The notes: generated from the letters alone by a model not told the origin. Shown: positions 32,102 to 41,625, numbered from the stretch's first letter. The stretch: DNA of 64,000 bases from DATKSS01 sp035468355 (GCA_035468355.1 DATITA010000155.1:6041-70040); one strand, 5' to 3'. Numbers and translations are program-made.

Positions 32102-32270
32102 TCAGGGCGACGTCCGGTAGCGCGGCCGTAAGTAGGTGCCGACCGGCCGCTCGAGCTCGTTGACGAACGCGTGCAGCTCCGCGTCGGGCGCCGCCCAATC
32201 GAAGCCGCCCTTCGGCATCCGCCACGTAGCCGTCGAGCGAGGTGATCGCCGAGTAGATCAGTCGGGCCAT
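32102..32270 (-). pseudogene. Truncated, frameshifted RibD/DHFR-family reductase
   Basis: Reading from ATG at 32270 on the minus strand gives MARLIYSAITSLDGYVADAEG, the typical start of RibD C-terminal/DHFR-like reductases. A single extra base then shifts the frame. In the next frame the protein continues GFDWAAPDAELHAFVNELERPVGTYL, as in the family, before losing similarity and stopping at 32102. Only about 50 of the usual 180 or so residues remain. It lies just downstream of the ABC permease gene on the same strand. A sequencing error could explain the frameshift but not the loss of the C-terminal two thirds. Confidence 0.75.
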
Positions 32271-32275
32271 ACGCG

Positions 32276-33922
32276 CTAGACGGCGATGTCCTTGCGAATG
32301 AACCGGTAGGAGGCGAGGGCGAGCGCCAGCGCGCACACGACCAGGACGCCGATCGTGTCGAGGACGGGGAGACCGTTGACAAGGGGAGTGCCGTAGTAGT
32401 AGAACGGGGACAGCCGCAGCGTGAGCGAAGGCCAGTCCAACCCAGGCCCCAAGAACGTGATGACGAACCAGATCACCAGCAGGAAGCTGAGCAGGCCCGT
32501 GTCGACAGCGGCCCGCAGCCAGCCCGCTAACAGGTAGCCGATCGAGGCCACGAGCAGCCCTAGGGGGACGATCGAGAGCGTCGCGGCGGCCAGGTTCCCC
32601 CCGTCGAGGCGGACGCCGGTGGCCGCCGATGCGAACGCCATGACGATCCAGGTGACCACCGCGATCAAGACGGTCGCTGTGCTCACGGCGCCGAACCGGC
32701 CCAGCAGCACGCGAAGGCGGGTGTGAGGCGTCGCCAGCACCAGGTCGAGCCGCCCGTCCTCCTCGTCCGCCGACCAGCGATTTGCCTGGGTGACCGCAAA
32801 GGCCATCAGCATCAGCGGGACGAAGATCAAGATCCCACTCAGCAACCTGGCATTGGTCAGCACGTTGCTGCCACCGAGTCCGAGGACTGATCTGAGCAGC
32901 GGCGAACCTGCCAGCAGCTTCCCGAGCTGTGCTTCCGTCTGCTGCACGACGACGACCATCCATCCGGAGAAGCCTGCAATGCCAAGCGTCCACCAGAAGG
33001 TGGGCACGACGATCGTCCCCAGGCTGCGCGTGTAGACGGAGCGCAGCGACCACGAACCCTGGATGAGCGGCCGACGTTGCCGACCTGAACGCCGCGGCAG
33101 GTGGAGAAAGCGCGGCGCGGCCACCACGCCGCCGACATCACGCCGGACGAACAGCCACACCGCGGCAGCGCTCAGGACAACCGTCAAGGCGAGCAGAAGG
33201 ACCATCGCGCCGGCATTGGTCCCGTAGCTTGGGATCAGCGGCTTGCTGAGGTTGTAGTAGTAGGCCGGAGACAGCCGGCTCACCCAATCGGTGTTGGGGA
33301 CGACTCGGTGCACCATGTCCAGCACGATGAAGACGAGCAACAGCCCGCCCGTCGCACCGGCCGCCGAGCGGCGCTCCTGTGTGAACTGGGAGATCAGCAG
33401 CGCGACAGCTCCGAACACGGCCGAGATCAACGCGAGGTTGAGGCCGAACATGATGGTGTCGACCAGGCCGAAGTCGACATGCACCCTCGCGCCGCCTGCG
33501 TAGCCGAGCAACCCGATCACGAGCGCCATCGCCAGCAGGGCAGTCCACATCGCCGCGAGCTTCTCGATCGCCATGCGGACACGAGTGCGCGGCAGCGAGA
33601 GCATCACATCGAGCTGGCCGCGCTCCTCCTCTCCGCGCAGCATGCGAGTCTCGTAGAGGATGGGCCAGATCGCAACCAGGAGCAGCGTCAGGCCGTATTT
33701 CCAGGTCGCGTAACCCCCTGGCGTGTCGATCTTGATCGGTTCGGCGAACCACGCGAAGCTCGGCCCGAGGGCCACCACCGCCGCCCGCGCCTCCGCCGTC
33801 CCAAGCAGCGTCGGGATGGCGGCGAGGACGACGGCGATCAAAAAGCCGATGCCCACGCCCCAGCCGAAGATCGGGACGCGCAGATCGCGCAGCGTTTTGA
33901 GGTAGACGTTCCTAAACCACAC
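32276..33922 (-). CDS. ABC-2-type exporter permease (two fused halves)
   Basis: 548 residues with about twelve membrane helices in two similar halves. Each half contains an inner-loop signature: GEEERGQLDVMLSLPRTRVRM in the first and DEEDGRLDLVLATPHTRLRVLLGR in the second, and each has a SPxYYY element (SPAYYYNLSKPL, SPFYYYGTPLV). This double ABC-2 architecture is found in TetR-controlled drug or lipid exporters. ATG at 33922 overlaps the end of the ATPase gene by 11 bp, so the two are translationally coupled. The substrate is unknown. Confidence 0.9.
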   Translation of the reverse strand: MWFRNVYLKTLRDLRVPIFGWGVGIGFLIAVVLAAIPTLLGTAEARAAVVALGPSFAWFAEPIKIDTPGGYATWKYGLTLLLVAIWPILYETRMLRGEEERGQLDVMLSLPRTRVRMAIEKLAAMWTALLAMALVIGLLGYAGGARVHVDFGLVDTIMFGLNLALISAVFGAVALLISQFTQERRSAAGATGGLLLVFIVLDMVHRVVPNTDWVSRLSPAYYYNLSKPLIPSYGTNAGAMVLLLALTVVLSAAAVWLFVRRDVGGVVAAPRFLHLPRRSGRQRRPLIQGSWSLRSVYTRSLGTIVVPTFWWTLGIAGFSGWMVVVVQQTEAQLGKLLAGSPLLRSVLGLGGSNVLTNARLLSGILIFVPLMLMAFAVTQANRWSADEEDGRLDLVLATPHTRLRVLLGRFGAVSTATVLIAVVTWIVMAFASAATGVRLDGGNLAAATLSIVPLGLLVASIGYLLAGWLRAAVDTGLLSFLLVIWFVITFLGPGLDWPSLTLRLSPFYYYGTPLVNGLPVLDTIGVLVVCALALALASYRFIRKDIAV

Positions 33923-34841
33923 CTGTGGCCTCCCGGGCCGCCACGCCGTCTGCCTCGTAGTACCGCAGGAAGGTGTCCTCCAGGCTGGGCTCGTGACTCG
34001 TCAGCGAGACGACCGGATAACGAGCGGCCGCCTTGATCACCGCGTCGGCCGCGCCCTGCATCGAAAGGTGGAGCCCGTGGCCGTCGGCCGTCGATTCGAC
34101 GCTCGTGACTCCTTCGAGCTTGGCGAACACCTCGGCGGGCACGCCAGTCGAGAACGTGATGGTGATCTCGTACCGCTTGATGTCCTTCACCTCGGCGACC
34201 CCGCCCGTCCGCACGATGCGACCCTCGCGGATGATCGCCACGCGGGTGCAAATCTGCTCCACCTCGCTCAGGATGTGCGAGGAGAGGAGGACGGTTCGAC
34301 CTTCCTCGCGAACCTCTTTGACCATGCGCCCGAACTCCTGCTGGTTGAGCGGGTCCAGCCCGTTGGTCGGCTCGTCCAGCACCAGCACGCGAGGGCGGTG
34401 CATGAATGCCTGGATGAGCACCACCTTGCGCTTGTTGCCGCTGGAGTACTGGCGGTACTTGCGGCTGGTGTCCAGGTCGAGACGCTTGACGAGCTGCTTC
34501 AGATACGCCTGGTCGACACCGCCGCGCAGGTGTGCGAAGTACTCGAGGATCTGGCCGCCGGTCAATCCCGGGTCGAGCGAAGGCTCGCCCGGCACGTAGC
34601 CGATGAGCCGCTTGATCTCGACGGATCTCTCCCAGCAATCAAGCCCGGCAATTTGCGCCGTGCCGGCGTCCGCGCGCAGCAGCGCCATCAGGACGCGGAT
34701 CGTGGTCGTCTTGCCGGCACCGTTGGGACCCAGGAACCCATACACCTCGCCCTCGGGCACATCGAACGTGACGTCGATGATGCCCCGCTTGCTGCCGTAG
34801 CTCTTGGTCAAGCCTTTGACTTCGACCGCCGCTTGTGTCAT
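33912..34841 (-). CDS. ABC exporter ATP-binding protein
   Basis: 309 residues. Walker A GPNGAGKTT near residue 40, Q-loop region YVPGEPSLDPGLTGG, signature YSSGNKRKV (a variant of LSGGQ typical of this ABC-2 drug exporter subgroup), Walker B VLVLDEPTNGLDP and the switch His in LLSSHILSEVEQ. A C-terminal domain of about 85 residues follows. It drives the double permease encoded immediately downstream. It lies 25 bp after the TetR regulator gene in the same minus-strand operon. Confidence 0.93.
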   Translation of the reverse strand: MTQAAVEVKGLTKSYGSKRGIIDVTFDVPEGEVYGFLGPNGAGKTTTIRVLMALLRADAGTAQIAGLDCWERSVEIKRLIGYVPGEPSLDPGLTGGQILEYFAHLRGGVDQAYLKQLVKRLDLDTSRKYRQYSSGNKRKVVLIQAFMHRPRVLVLDEPTNGLDPLNQQEFGRMVKEVREEGRTVLLSSHILSEVEQICTRVAIIREGRIVRTGGVAEVKDIKRYEITITFSTGVPAEVFAKLEGVTSVESTADGHGLHLSMQGAADAVIKAAARYPVVSLTSHEPSLEDTFLRYYEADGVAAREATGVV

Positions 34842-34866
34842 TTCATGCCTCCTCGCATTCCGGCAC

Positions 34867-35550
34867 TCACCCGAACCACCCCCGCATCACAACCTCGTCC
34901 ACCACATCGACCGCCCCCTGCGGTGCGCCGAGGACGCGCTCGAACGCGTCGGTGTAGCCGGCGAGGGTGCTGACGACCTCCTCGTAGTTGACCGTGTTGG
35001 CCTGGCGTGCGATGAACAGGTCAGTCGCCACTTCCTGCAACCCGAGCAGCAGCATCAACATGACCTGCGCAGTGACGACCGGCGAGCTCACGTTGAACAC
35101 TCCCTCCCTCATCCCCTGTTCGACGATCGTGGACAGCAAGGGCAACATGTGGCCCGCGAGCCCGCGCCGGAACTTCTCCCGGACAATCGCGTTCTCATCC
35201 GAGATCCACACCTGGAGCAGGGAAAGGACGAGCGCCTTGCGGTCGGTCTTCCAGCGGCCGATCCCGCCGAAGACTCCTATGAGCTTCTCCAGGGCGGTGA
35301 GGTGACAATCCTCCACGATCGGCGCCACCGCGGCCAGCCCGGCGTCCACCATGCGCTCGATGACGGCTTCCAGCAACGCCTGCTTGGAATCGAAGTAGTG
35401 GTAGAAGGCGCCACGAGACGCCTCCAGCTCGTCGAGGAGGTCCTGGACGCTCATCTGCTCGTAGCCCTTTTGCGCGATCAGGCGCTGGGCGGCGTCGACA
35501 AACGCCTCCCGCCTCACCGCGTGGACCGCCGGGTTCACGGTGCGCGCCAT
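34867..35550 (-). CDS. TetR-family transcriptional regulator
   Basis: 227 residues. The N-terminal helix-turn-helix at about 13-60 reads FVDAAQRLIAQKGYEQMSVQDLLDELEASRGAFYHYFDSKQALL, a textbook TetR domain. The helical C-terminal ligand domain is of unknown specificity. It is the first gene of an operon with the ABC ATPase and permease, and a 25-bp palindrome lies just upstream of its start. It therefore probably represses its own operon until a transported compound binds it. Confidence 0.93.
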   Translation of the reverse strand: MARTVNPAVHAVRREAFVDAAQRLIAQKGYEQMSVQDLLDELEASRGAFYHYFDSKQALLEAVIERMVDAGLAAVAPIVEDCHLTALEKLIGVFGGIGRWKTDRKALVLSLLQVWISDENAIVREKFRRGLAGHMLPLLSTIVEQGMREGVFNVSSPVVTAQVMLMLLLGLQEVATDLFIARQANTVNYEEVVSTLAGYTDAFERVLGAPQGAVDVVDEVVMRGWFG

Positions 35551-35561
35551 CGGGCCAAGGA

Positions 35562-35586
35562 TAACAGACCGACTGTCGGTTTGTTA
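35562..35586 (-). promoter_or_regulatory. 25-bp palindromic TetR operator
   Basis: TAACAGACCGAC, one central T, then GTCGGTTTGTTA. The arms are inverted repeats of 12 bp with a single mismatch. It ends 12 bp before the tetR start codon, where a bound repressor would block initiation. The ACCGACNGTCGGT core is common among TetR-type operators. Confidence 0.8.
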
Positions 35587-35593
35587 ATCCTTC

Positions 35594-36646
35594 TCAGTCC
35601 CAGGGGATCGGGTCGCGCCTCGCGTAGAAGTGGCGTGGGTCGGGCGAGGCGACCGTGAAATCAACCAGGCTGCGCATGTAGTTGGCCCTCTCGAACTCCG
35701 AGGGCGCGGGCGAGGAGGCCTGGCTCATGCTCCCCTTCATCTCGCGCACCGACAGGTACTCGTGCTCGTCCATCCAGGCGGTCAGGCCGGCGGTCACGGC
35801 GCGCAGGTGGCCAGGTCCGCGGCGCAGGAGGGCTGAGGCCATCATGGTCACGTCGGCGCCGGCCAGGACCAGCTTGACCACGTCCTGCGCGGAGTGGATC
35901 CCGCTGCTGGCGGCGAGAGAGATGGGCAGCTGGCCGCTGAGGATCGCGATCCAGCGCAGCGTCATGAGCGATTCCTCCGAGGAGCTCAGGTGCAGGGTCG
36001 GCACCACCTTCATCTTGTGCAGCGAGATGTCGGGGTACAGGAATCGATTGAAGAGCACCAGGCCCTGGGCCCCGGCGATGGAGATGCGACGCGCCATGTT
36101 GGCGAGCGACGAGAAGTACGGCCCGACCTTGACCGCGAGCGGGATCGAGATCGAGCTGGCCACCTCGCCGACCAGGTCGACGTAGCGCGCCTCGACCTCG
36201 GCCGAGCTGGTCCTCACGTCGGCGGCGACGAAATAGATGTTCAGCTCGAGGGCGTCGGCGCCCGCCTCCTCGATGAGGCGCGCGTAGCGCGTCCAGCCTC
36301 CAGTCGAGATTCCGTTCAGGCTTCCGATGACCGGGATCTGGATCCGCGCCTTCGCGGCCTCGACCAGCTGCAGGTACGACTCCGGGCCGGTGTTGTAGTC
36401 GTCGAGCCCCGGGAAGAAGTTGTGGACCTCGGGAAAGCTGTCGTTCGCGGTTTCGAGGATCGAGTTGACCGCGAGCTCATGGTGCTCGATCTGCTCCTCG
36501 AAAAGGGACTGCAGGACCAGGGCGCCCGCCCCTGCCTCTTCGAGAGCAAGCAGCCCGTCGAGGGTGCCTGACAGGGGCGACGCGGCGGCGACCAGCGGAT
36601 TGGCGAGCTCCAGACCCATGTAGTTCGTCCTGAGGTCCGCGGTCAT
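35594..36646 (-). CDS. Dihydroorotate dehydrogenase-like flavoprotein
   Basis: 350 residues with the TIM-barrel fold of class 1 dihydroorotate dehydrogenases: TNYMGLELANPLVAAASPLSG at the N-terminus, VIGSLNGISTGGWTRYARLIEEAGADALELN, LAVKVGPYFSSLANMARR, and LAASSGIHSAQDVVKLVLAGADVTMMASALL for the FMN phosphate site. It is coupled (ATGA overlap) to the PFOR gene upstream. This pairing recurs in several phyla, where the protein is annotated only as DHODH-like. A role in redox transfer around PFOR rather than pyrimidine synthesis is possible but unproven. Confidence 0.88.
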   Translation of the reverse strand: MTADLRTNYMGLELANPLVAAASPLSGTLDGLLALEEAGAGALVLQSLFEEQIEHHELAVNSILETANDSFPEVHNFFPGLDDYNTGPESYLQLVEAAKARIQIPVIGSLNGISTGGWTRYARLIEEAGADALELNIYFVAADVRTSSAEVEARYVDLVGEVASSISIPLAVKVGPYFSSLANMARRISIAGAQGLVLFNRFLYPDISLHKMKVVPTLHLSSSEESLMTLRWIAILSGQLPISLAASSGIHSAQDVVKLVLAGADVTMMASALLRRGPGHLRAVTAGLTAWMDEHEYLSVREMKGSMSQASSPAPSEFERANYMRSLVDFTVASPDPRHFYARRDPIPWD

Positions 36647-39600
36647 GGCAGCTCCTCCTCGGCAGCCCCGCCGTTCTCCGCGGGGTCTGCGCTCTTGGCG
36701 ATCCTATCTTTGGGAGCGTTTCGCTCCACGGCGGCCATCTGCTCGTAAACGTGCCACCGCTCGTCGACGTCCTTCTGGGCGAGGTTCATCAACCGCTCCG
36801 CCAGCTCTGGCTTGGACCGCGCGAGCAGCGCGTAGCGGCCCTCCTTGGCGGCGAAATCCTTGAGCGGCATCGACGGGGCGCGGGAGTCGAGCACGAACGG
36901 GTGCTCATGCGCCGCCTCGCGCTGGGGGTCGAACCGGTAAAGCGGCCAGTAGCCGCTGTCGACGGCTTCCTTCTGGTGGCTCATCGCAGTCGACATCTCG
37001 ATGCCGTGAGCGATGCAGGTCGAGTACGCGATGATCAGCGAAGGGCCGTCGTGCGCTTCCGCCTCGGCGAACGCCTTCACGGTCTGCGCGTTGTCCGCGC
37101 CCAGCGCGACCTGCGCCACGTACACGTTGCCGTACGAGCTGGCAATGAGACCGAGGTCCTTCTTCGGCGTCCGCTTGCCCGCGGCTGCGAACTTCGCGAT
37201 CGCGGCGCGCGGCGTCGCCTTCGAGGCCTGGCCGCCCGTGTTCGAGTAGACCTCGGTGTCGAGGACGAGGATCTTCACGTTGCGGCCGGAGGCCAGCACG
37301 TGGTCGAGGCCGCCGTACCCGATGTCGTAGGCCCAGCCGTCTCCACCCACGATCCACACGCTCTTGCGCACGAGCAGGTCTGCCAGCTCGGCCAGGCGTG
37401 GCGCGGCCGGAGCGGGCGAGACCGCGAGCTTCGCCTTCAGCTCGACCACGCGCCGGCGCTGCTCCGCGATGCCGGTCTCGGTCGTCTGGTCGGCGCCCAG
37501 GAGGGCCGCCGCCAAGTCGGGACCCACCTCCGCCGACAGCTCGCCCAGCAGGCGGCGGGCGGTTCCGGACTGGTTGTCGAGCGCCAGCCGCATGCCCAGG
37601 CCGAACTCGGCATTGTCCTCGAACAGCGAGTTCGCCCAGGCCGGCCCCCTACCTTCTGCGTTGGCCGCCCATGGGGTCGTCGGCAGGTTGCCTCCGTAGA
37701 TGGACGAGCAGCCGGTCGCGTTGGCGACCATGAGGCGGTCGCCGAACATCTGGGTCAGCAGCTTCAGGTAAGGAGTCTCGCCGCAGCCCGCGCAAGCGCC
37801 CGAGAACTCGAACAGCGGCTGCAGCATCTGCGATCCCTTGATCGTGCCCACCTTCACCTGCGTGCGGTCGAACTCTGGAAGCGATTTGAAGAACTCCCAG
37901 CTCGCCTTCTCCTTCTCGAAAAAGCCGTTCTTGGGCGCCATGTCGAGCGACTTGTGGCGCTGGACCTGCTTGCTGTGCGCGGGGCAGTAATCGGCGCATG
38001 TCCCGCACCCGTTGCAGTCCTCGGGCGAGACCTGGATCGTCATCACCATCCCGGGCTGCTCCTTCGACTTCCACTCCTTCGAGAGGAAGCCCTCCGGCGC
38101 GCCGGCCAGCAGGTCGGGCGAGAAGACCTTCATGCGGATGGCGGCGTGCGGGCACACGAGCGCGCACTTGGCGCAGTCGATGCAGATCGCCGGGTCCCAC
38201 CGCGGCAGCTCTTCGGCGATGTCGCGCCTCTCCCACTGCGAGGTGCCCACCGGGAAGGTGCCGTCGACCGGCATCGCCGACACGGGCAGGAGGTCTCCGC
38301 CCCCGGCGATCATCGGTGCGGTCACCCGCTGAACGAACTGCGGCGCCTCAACGGGCACGACGGGTCTCACGTGGACGTTGCCGCCGGCGACCTTCGGGAC
38401 CGTCACCTCGTGCAGCTCGGCCAGCGCCAGGTCGACCGCTGCGAAGTTGCGCTCCAGCACTGTCAAGCCGCGTTTGGCATACGTGCGCTGGATGGCCGCC
38501 TTGATAGCCGCGATCGCCTGGTCCTGTGGCAGCACGCCGGCGAGTGAGAAGAAGCACGCTTGCAGGATGGTGTTGACGCGGCCGGGCAGGCCCGCGTCTC
38601 GGGCGACACGCGTCGCGTCGATCACGAAAAAGCGCAGCCGCTTCGCGATGATCTGGCGCTGCACCTCGACGGGGAGCTGGTCCCAGACGTAGCCGGCGCG
38701 GTGCGGGCTGTTGAGCAGGAAGGTGGCGCCCTCCGCCGCGTGCTCGAGCACGTCGACCTTGTCCAGGAAGCCGAACTGATGACAGCCGACGAACCCTGCC
38801 TTCTGCACCAGGTAGGTGGATTCGATCGGTCGCGGTCCGAAGCGCAGGTGCGACACGGTCATCGAGCCGGACTTCTTAGAGTCCAGCACGAAATAGCCTT
38901 GCGCGAACTGGTCGGTTTGCTCGCCGATGATCTTGACCGTGTTCCGAGTGGCTCCGACGGTGCCGTCCGAGCCCAGTCCGTAGAAAACCGCGCGCACGAC
39001 GTCCGCGGGCTCGGTCGAGAAGGTCTGATCCAGCTCCAGGCTCAGGTGGGTCACGTCGTCGTTGATGCCGACCGTGAACTCGCGACGGGGACTCGACCTG
39101 GCCAGCTCGGCGAACACGGCCGCCGCCATGGCCGGGGTGAACTCCTTGGAAGCCAGCCCGTAGCGGCCGCCGATGACCATGGGCGGATCGGCGCGGGAAG
39201 CCAGGGACACGACGACGTCCTGGAACAGCGGCTCCCCCGCCGCCCCGGGTTCCTTGGTGCGGTCTAGCACAGCGATGCGCCGCGCGCTGGCTGGGAGCGC
39301 CGCCACCAGGGCCTCCGAGTCGAAGGGGCGGAACAGCCGGACCTTGAGCAGCCCGACTCGCTCGCCTCGCGCGACCAGCGCCTCAACGGCCTCTCCGGCG
39401 GCGCCTGCGCCCGAGCCCATCAGGATCATCACGCGCTCGGCCTGCGGGTGGCCTGAGTAATCGAACAGGCGGTATCGCCGCCCGGTGAGCTCGGCGAAGC
39501 GGTCCATGGCGGCGCTCACGATCCCCGGGACGGCGGCGTGGTAGAGGTTGCCCGCTTCCCGCCCCTGGAAGAAGACGTCCGGGTTCTGAGCCGAGCCGCG

Positions 39601-40242
39601 CATCACGGGGTGATCCGGCGACAGGCCCCGGCTGTGATGGGCGGCCACGAGCGCGTCGGGGATCATCCCGCGGAGGTGCTCGTCGGCGAGGGGAACGATC
39701 TTGTTGACCTCGTGGGAGGTGCGGAAGCCGTCGAAGAAGTGCAAGAAGGGGATGCGGGACTCGAGCGTGGCGCGGTGCGCGATCAGGGCGAGGTCCTGGG
39801 CCTCCTGCACGGAGGAGGAGCACAGCATCGCGAACCCGGACGAGCGCACGGCCATGACGTCGCTCTGGTCGCCGAAGATCGACAGCGCATGGGTCGCCAC
39901 GGCTCTGGCCGCCACATGAAACACGGTCGGGGTCAGCTCTCCCGCGATCTTGAACATGTTGGGCAGCATCAGGAGCAGGCCCTGCGAGGCCGTGAACGTG
40001 GTGCAGAGCGCGCCTGCCATCAGCGCTCCATGAAGGGCGCCGGCCGCGCCGGCCTCGCTCTGCATCTCGATCACCTCCGGGACTGTCCCCCACAGGTTGG
40101 GCTGCCCTGCCGCGGACCACGCATCGGCCTGCTCGCCCATGGCCGTGGAAGGCGTGATCGGATAGATCGCGATCACCTCGCTAAGCCGATGCGCGACGCG
40201 CGCCGCGGCTTCGTTGCCGTCTACGGTCACGAAACCTCTCAC
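36643..40242 (-). CDS. nifJ: Pyruvate:ferredoxin (flavodoxin) oxidoreductase, single-chain
   Basis: Oxidatively decarboxylates pyruvate to acetyl-CoA, reducing ferredoxin or flavodoxin. 1199 residues, the normal fused size. Domain order: alpha (PITPSTAMGE near 29), domain II, gamma, EKR linker (DGTFPVGTSQWERRD), two 4Fe-4S clusters (CIDCAKCALVCP and CNGCGTCADYCP), and the thiamin diphosphate domain with CAGCGETPY and GGDGWAYDIGYGG. The C-terminal part carries further family cysteines. It starts with a GTG at 40242. It implies at least facultative low-oxygen metabolism and is coupled to the following DHODH-like gene. Confidence 0.95.
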   Translation of the reverse strand: MRGFVTVDGNEAAARVAHRLSEVIAIYPITPSTAMGEQADAWSAAGQPNLWGTVPEVIEMQSEAGAAGALHGALMAGALCTTFTASQGLLLMLPNMFKIAGELTPTVFHVAARAVATHALSIFGDQSDVMAVRSSGFAMLCSSSVQEAQDLALIAHRATLESRIPFLHFFDGFRTSHEVNKIVPLADEHLRGMIPDALVAAHHSRGLSPDHPVMRGSAQNPDVFFQGREAGNLYHAAVPGIVSAAMDRFAELTGRRYRLFDYSGHPQAERVMILMGSGAGAAGEAVEALVARGERVGLLKVRLFRPFDSEALVAALPASARRIAVLDRTKEPGAAGEPLFQDVVVSLASRADPPMVIGGRYGLASKEFTPAMAAAVFAELARSSPRREFTVGINDDVTHLSLELDQTFSTEPADVVRAVFYGLGSDGTVGATRNTVKIIGEQTDQFAQGYFVLDSKKSGSMTVSHLRFGPRPIESTYLVQKAGFVGCHQFGFLDKVDVLEHAAEGATFLLNSPHRAGYVWDQLPVEVQRQIIAKRLRFFVIDATRVARDAGLPGRVNTILQACFFSLAGVLPQDQAIAAIKAAIQRTYAKRGLTVLERNFAAVDLALAELHEVTVPKVAGGNVHVRPVVPVEAPQFVQRVTAPMIAGGGDLLPVSAMPVDGTFPVGTSQWERRDIAEELPRWDPAICIDCAKCALVCPHAAIRMKVFSPDLLAGAPEGFLSKEWKSKEQPGMVMTIQVSPEDCNGCGTCADYCPAHSKQVQRHKSLDMAPKNGFFEKEKASWEFFKSLPEFDRTQVKVGTIKGSQMLQPLFEFSGACAGCGETPYLKLLTQMFGDRLMVANATGCSSIYGGNLPTTPWAANAEGRGPAWANSLFEDNAEFGLGMRLALDNQSGTARRLLGELSAEVGPDLAAALLGADQTTETGIAEQRRRVVELKAKLAVSPAPAAPRLAELADLLVRKSVWIVGGDGWAYDIGYGGLDHVLASGRNVKILVLDTEVYSNTGGQASKATPRAAIAKFAAAGKRTPKKDLGLIASSYGNVYVAQVALGADNAQTVKAFAEAEAHDGPSLIIAYSTCIAHGIEMSTAMSHQKEAVDSGYWPLYRFDPQREAAHEHPFVLDSRAPSMPLKDFAAKEGRYALLARSKPELAERLMNLAQKDVDERWHVYEQMAAVERNAPKDRIAKSADPAENGGAAEEELP

Positions 40243-40365
40243 GGATGGCCCGTTGTCTACGCTGGCACCGGGCTGCCCCAGGCCCCACGGCCGAAAGACC
40301 CGTGTGGCGAGGGTCGTTAGGCTGCCGAGCGGAGCCCCGGAGCGTGTTTCCTAGAGAATCTGTAG

Positions 40366-41604
40366 GTGAAGCTGCCCCGCTCGCTCGCGCCGCTCGCCGA
40401 GCGCAACTTCCGCCTCCTGTGGATGGGCCAGGCCGTGTCCGCGGCCGGCGACTCCATGACCTCGATCGCCCTCGCGTTCGCGACCCTTTCGATCACGCGG
40501 TCCGCCGGCGTCCTGGGCGCGGTGCTCGGAATCTCGGTGGTCGGCCGGATGATCGCGCTGCCGATCGGAGGGGTTTGGTCCGACCGGCTGCCCAGGCAGC
40601 TCGTGATGTTGACCTCCGATGCGGTTCGGGCGCTCGTGCACGCGATCATCGGCGGGCTGCTCATCTCCGGCCACGCGCAGCTGTGGGAGCTCGCCGCCGG
40701 CGCTTTCGTGTTCAGCTTCGCCGGAGGATTCTTTCAACCGGCCTCGGGCGCGCTGACACCGCAGACGGTCAGCGCCCCCCTGCTCCAGCGCGCCAACGCC
40801 CTCATGGGACTTTCGAGGAGCGGCACCGACGTCGCCGGCCCGGCGATCTCGGGGATTCTCGTCGCCCTCATCGGGCCAGGCTGGGTGTTCGTGATCGACG
40901 CCGCGACCTTCGTGGTCAGCGCCGTGTCCCTGGCGCTGCTGCGTGTTGAGCGGATCGGGGGCAGGTCAAAGCCGAACTTCTGGAGCGAGCTCGTCGAGGG
41001 CCTGCGCGCAGTCACCGGCCGGCGCTGGTACCTGCTGAACCTCGGAGCGCACGCGCTGTGGAACTTCGCGATCGCGGCCTTCTTCGTCCTCGGGCCCGTC
41101 GTGGCCAAGCAGCGGCTCGGCGGCGCTTCGGCCTGGGGGCTGATCGGCGCTGCGATGGGCGTGGGGGCCATCGCGGGCGGCTTGATCGCGCTGCGCGCCA
41201 CGCCGCGCCGACCCCTGGTGGTGGCTAACCTGGTCTTGATCCCCGCGGCCCTCATGCTGGTCGCGATCGCAGTGCCCCTGCCGACGGTTGCGATCATGGC
41301 CGTTTGCGTGGTCGGGTGGGCCGGGCTGACCTTCCTCAACGAGGTGTGGTTCGCCACGGTCCCTCAGCTCATCCCGCAGGAGGTGCTGGCCCGCGCGAGC
41401 TCGTTCGATTGGCTGCTGTCGATCATCGCCATGCCGGTGGGATTCGCGGTCAGCGGCCCCGTGGCGGACCAAGTCGGAATTCCGACCACGCTCCTGGGCG
41501 CCGCTGTGCTGATGGCTGTGCCCTGCTTTTTGATCACACTCGTTCCAGGCGTGCGCCGCGTCAAACGCACTGACGAGGGCACCATCGTGATGGAGGCGGC
41601 CTGA
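40366..41604 (+). CDS. MFS transporter (MFS_3/enterobactin-exporter-like)
   Basis: 412 residues with about twelve membrane helices. The N-terminal LAERNFRLLWMGQAVSAAGDSMTSIALAFA and the loop GGVWSDRLPRQLVMLTSDAVRAL (motif A variant) are typical of the MFS_3 group, which includes siderophore and macrolide exporters. The second half begins near FWSELVEGLRAVTGRRW. The substrate is unknown. GTG at 40366 is the family start. It is divergent from nifJ across a 123 bp gap with no motif I can assign, and converges on asnB. Confidence 0.88.
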   Translation: MKLPRSLAPLAERNFRLLWMGQAVSAAGDSMTSIALAFATLSITRSAGVLGAVLGISVVGRMIALPIGGVWSDRLPRQLVMLTSDAVRALVHAIIGGLLISGHAQLWELAAGAFVFSFAGGFFQPASGALTPQTVSAPLLQRANALMGLSRSGTDVAGPAISGILVALIGPGWVFVIDAATFVVSAVSLALLRVERIGGRSKPNFWSELVEGLRAVTGRRWYLLNLGAHALWNFAIAAFFVLGPVVAKQRLGGASAWGLIGAAMGVGAIAGGLIALRATPRRPLVVANLVLIPAALMLVAIAVPLPTVAIMAVCVVGWAGLTFLNEVWFATVPQLIPQEVLARASSFDWLLSIIAMPVGFAVSGPVADQVGIPTTLLGAAVLMAVPCFLITLVPGVRRVKRTDEGTIVMEAA

Positions 41605-41625
41605 CTTCCGGAGGATGGGCGCCCG

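Noticed and set aside
40243..40365. Operator or promoter motifs in the nifJ/MFS divergent gap
   Set aside because: No palindrome or promoter pair of adequate quality could be identified.
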